Shown: positions 62,979 through 64,000 of the stretch, piece after piece
Numbering within the stretch: the stretch's first letter is position 1
Layout: the number at the start of each line of letters is the position of its first letter
Origin: JANQHO01 sp965218075
Lineage (GTDB): Bacteria; Bacteroidota; Bacteroidia; Flavobacteriales; Schleiferiaceae
Reading direction: 5' to 3'
Assembly (NCBI GenBank): GCA_965218075.1
Contig: CBDCJZ010000003.1
Coordinates: forward strand, 744,001-808,000
Length of the DNA stretch: 64,000 nt
Notes under the pieces: model-generated
What the model saw: only the letters and a program-made list of their open reading frames with translations
Database searches by the model: none
Told to the model about the DNA's origin: nothing
Position numbers and translations under genes: made by a program

Positions 62979-64000
62979 TATGCAGACATGAGGAAGTCGA
63001 ACTTATCGAGGCTTTTTAGGGCTATTCCAGTTCCTTTAACTACAACTTTCAGAGGATCTTCTGTTATAAAAACGGGTAGCTCGGTTTTCATGGAAATACG
63101 CTTATCCAGGCCACGAAGCATGGAACCTCCACCAGCCATATATATACCGCTATTATAAATATCTGCTGCCAATTCCGGAGGGGTCGAAGAAAGAGTTTCG
63201 ATAATAGCATCTTCAATTCGATTAATGGATTTATCCAATGCTTTGACTGTTTCCTTATAGGTAACTATTACTTCCTTGGGCTTACCGGTAAGCAAGGCTC
63301 GCCCTTGCACGGGAATATCTTCAGGTGGATTATCTAATTCGTTTAGGGCAGAACCGATTTTGATTTTGATTTCTTCAGCTGTGCGTTCACCGACATAAAG
63401 GTTATGCTGAGTACGTATGTAATAGCTAATATCATTGGTGAAAATATCTCCAGCTACTTTAATAGATTTATCAGATACTATCCCCCCTAAAGACAAGACA
63501 GCAATTTCAGTAGTGCCACCACCTATATCAATGATCATATTTCCTTCGGGCTCTAGTACATCAAGTCCAATTCCTATGGCTGCCGCCATAGGCTCATATA
63601 TTAAATATACCTCTCTGGCCCCTGCGTGTTGAGCAGAATCTATTACCGCTCTTTTTTCTACCTCGGTTATTCCAGATGGTATACAGATTACCATTCGCAA
63701 AACCGGAGAAATTAATCGGTTCTTAAAACCCGGTATGCTTTTGATCATTTCCTTGATCATAATTTCTGAAGCATCAAAATCCGCAATTACCCCATCTTTA
63801 AGCGGGCGTATGGTTTTAATATTTTCATGAGTTTTGCCATGCATTTGGCTTGCTCTCTTGCCCACCGCTATTATTTTATTATTGATCTTGTCTTTAGCTA
63901 TAATTGAAGGAGCATCGACCACCACCTTATCATTATGGATAATCAATATATTGGCAGTGCCAAGGTCTATTGCAATATCTTCTCTAAATAAACTAGAAAG
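62978..64000 (-). CDS. mreB: rod-shape-determining protein MreB (5' end outside window)
   Basis: The frame is open beyond 63946 to the window edge, where the minus strand encodes LFREDIAIDLGTANILI, the conserved MreB start. The apparent TTG start at 63946 is therefore internal. The actin-like fold shows PSIIA, GVIADFDASEIMIKEMI, VICIPSGITEVEKRAV, EPMAAAIGIGLDV, NMIIDIGGGTTEIAVLSLGGIV and MAGGGSMLRGLDKRI. About 341 residues are present, missing only a few. It forms filaments that guide cell-wall elongation and is the first gene of the operon. Confidence 0.95.
   Translation of the reverse strand, partial: LSSLFREDIAIDLGTANILIIHNDKVVVDAPSIIAKDKINNKIIAVGKRASQMHGKTHENIKTIRPLKDGVIADFDASEIMIKEMIKSIPGFKNRLISPVLRMVICIPSGITEVEKRAVIDSAQHAGAREVYLIYEPMAAAIGIGLDVLEPEGNMIIDIGGGTTEIAVLSLGGIVSDKSIKVAGDIFTNDISYYIRTQHNLYVGERTAEEIKIKIGSALNELDNPPEDIPVQGRALLTGKPKEVIVTYKETVKALDKSINRIEDAIIETLSSTPPELAADIYNSGIYMAGGGSMLRGLDKRISMKTELPVFITEDPLKVVVKGTGIALKSLDKFDFLMSA

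Noticed and set aside
63946..63948. TTG as the start of mreB
   Set aside because: Conserved MreB sequence (DIAIDLGTANI) continues in frame upstream to the window edge.

Overview
The window is low-GC DNA from a Bacteroidota bacterium. It carries lineage markers of that phylum: type IX secretion (T9SS) C-terminal sorting domains, a SusC-free BtuB/BtuG-type vitamin B12 uptake pair, lipoproteins of Bacteroidota-only families, a type B ribosomal protein L31, a K+-dependent membrane pyrophosphatase, TAnnTTTG-type promoter boxes and mostly absent Shine-Dalgarno sites. I cannot assign an order with confidence. The mixture of complete housekeeping genes and many visibly broken ones suggests a genome undergoing erosion.

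Layout. 1-4 kb: a fatty-acid beta-oxidation operon (fadN 3' end, fadA, fadE). 4.1-5.2 kb: tRNA-Arg(ACG), a frameshifted clpS and plsY. 5.5-6.7 kb: a decayed DNA methyltransferase. 7-13 kb: nitroreductase, M20 dipeptidase, Pit phosphate transporter and a DUF255 thioredoxin-domain lipoprotein. 13-18.5 kb: a beta-barrel protein, a beta-helix lipoprotein, rpmE2, a small secreted protein, pcm and a deoxynucleoside kinase. 18.5-24 kb: an O-antigen-ligase-like protein, a decayed SAM methyltransferase, hppA and pdhB. 24-27.4 kb: a promoter, a degenerate cobalamin riboswitch, btuB and a btuG-like propeller. 27.4-29.7 kb: DUF1599, folP and cdaA. 30.2-33.8 kb: a compact operon of two transferases of the arsenosugar-associated families, a purine nucleoside phosphorylase and a MerA-like flavoprotein. 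33.8-42.5 kb: redoxin, PNGase F-like T9SS cargo, dnaK, a lipoprotein, panB and a carboxylase beta chain.

42.6-44.3 kb is a graveyard holding a broken hypothetical gene, an IS1595-family remnant and a second decayed DNA methyltransferase. 44.3-49.8 kb: miaB, topA, a pseudogene of formimidoylglutamase/arginase type and a TfoX-domain protein. 50.1-55.9 kb: three tandem near-identical T9SS-secreted Asp-box propellers abutting a DUF262/DUF1524 (GmrSD-like) putative defence nuclease. 56.2-64 kb: a PpiD/SurA-like foldase and, on the minus strand, the cell-shape operon mreB-mreC-mreD-mrdA-rodA, with mreB running off the window.

The points most worth following are the propeller array with its clustered loop variation and the vestigial gene end at its junctions, the arsenosugar-type operon that lacks its signature radical-SAM and methyltransferase genes in this window, the riboswitch-btuB-btuG unit, the single-base clpS frameshift, a 19-base dispersed repeat found three times, and the density of pseudogenes (at least eight broken loci in 64 kb).
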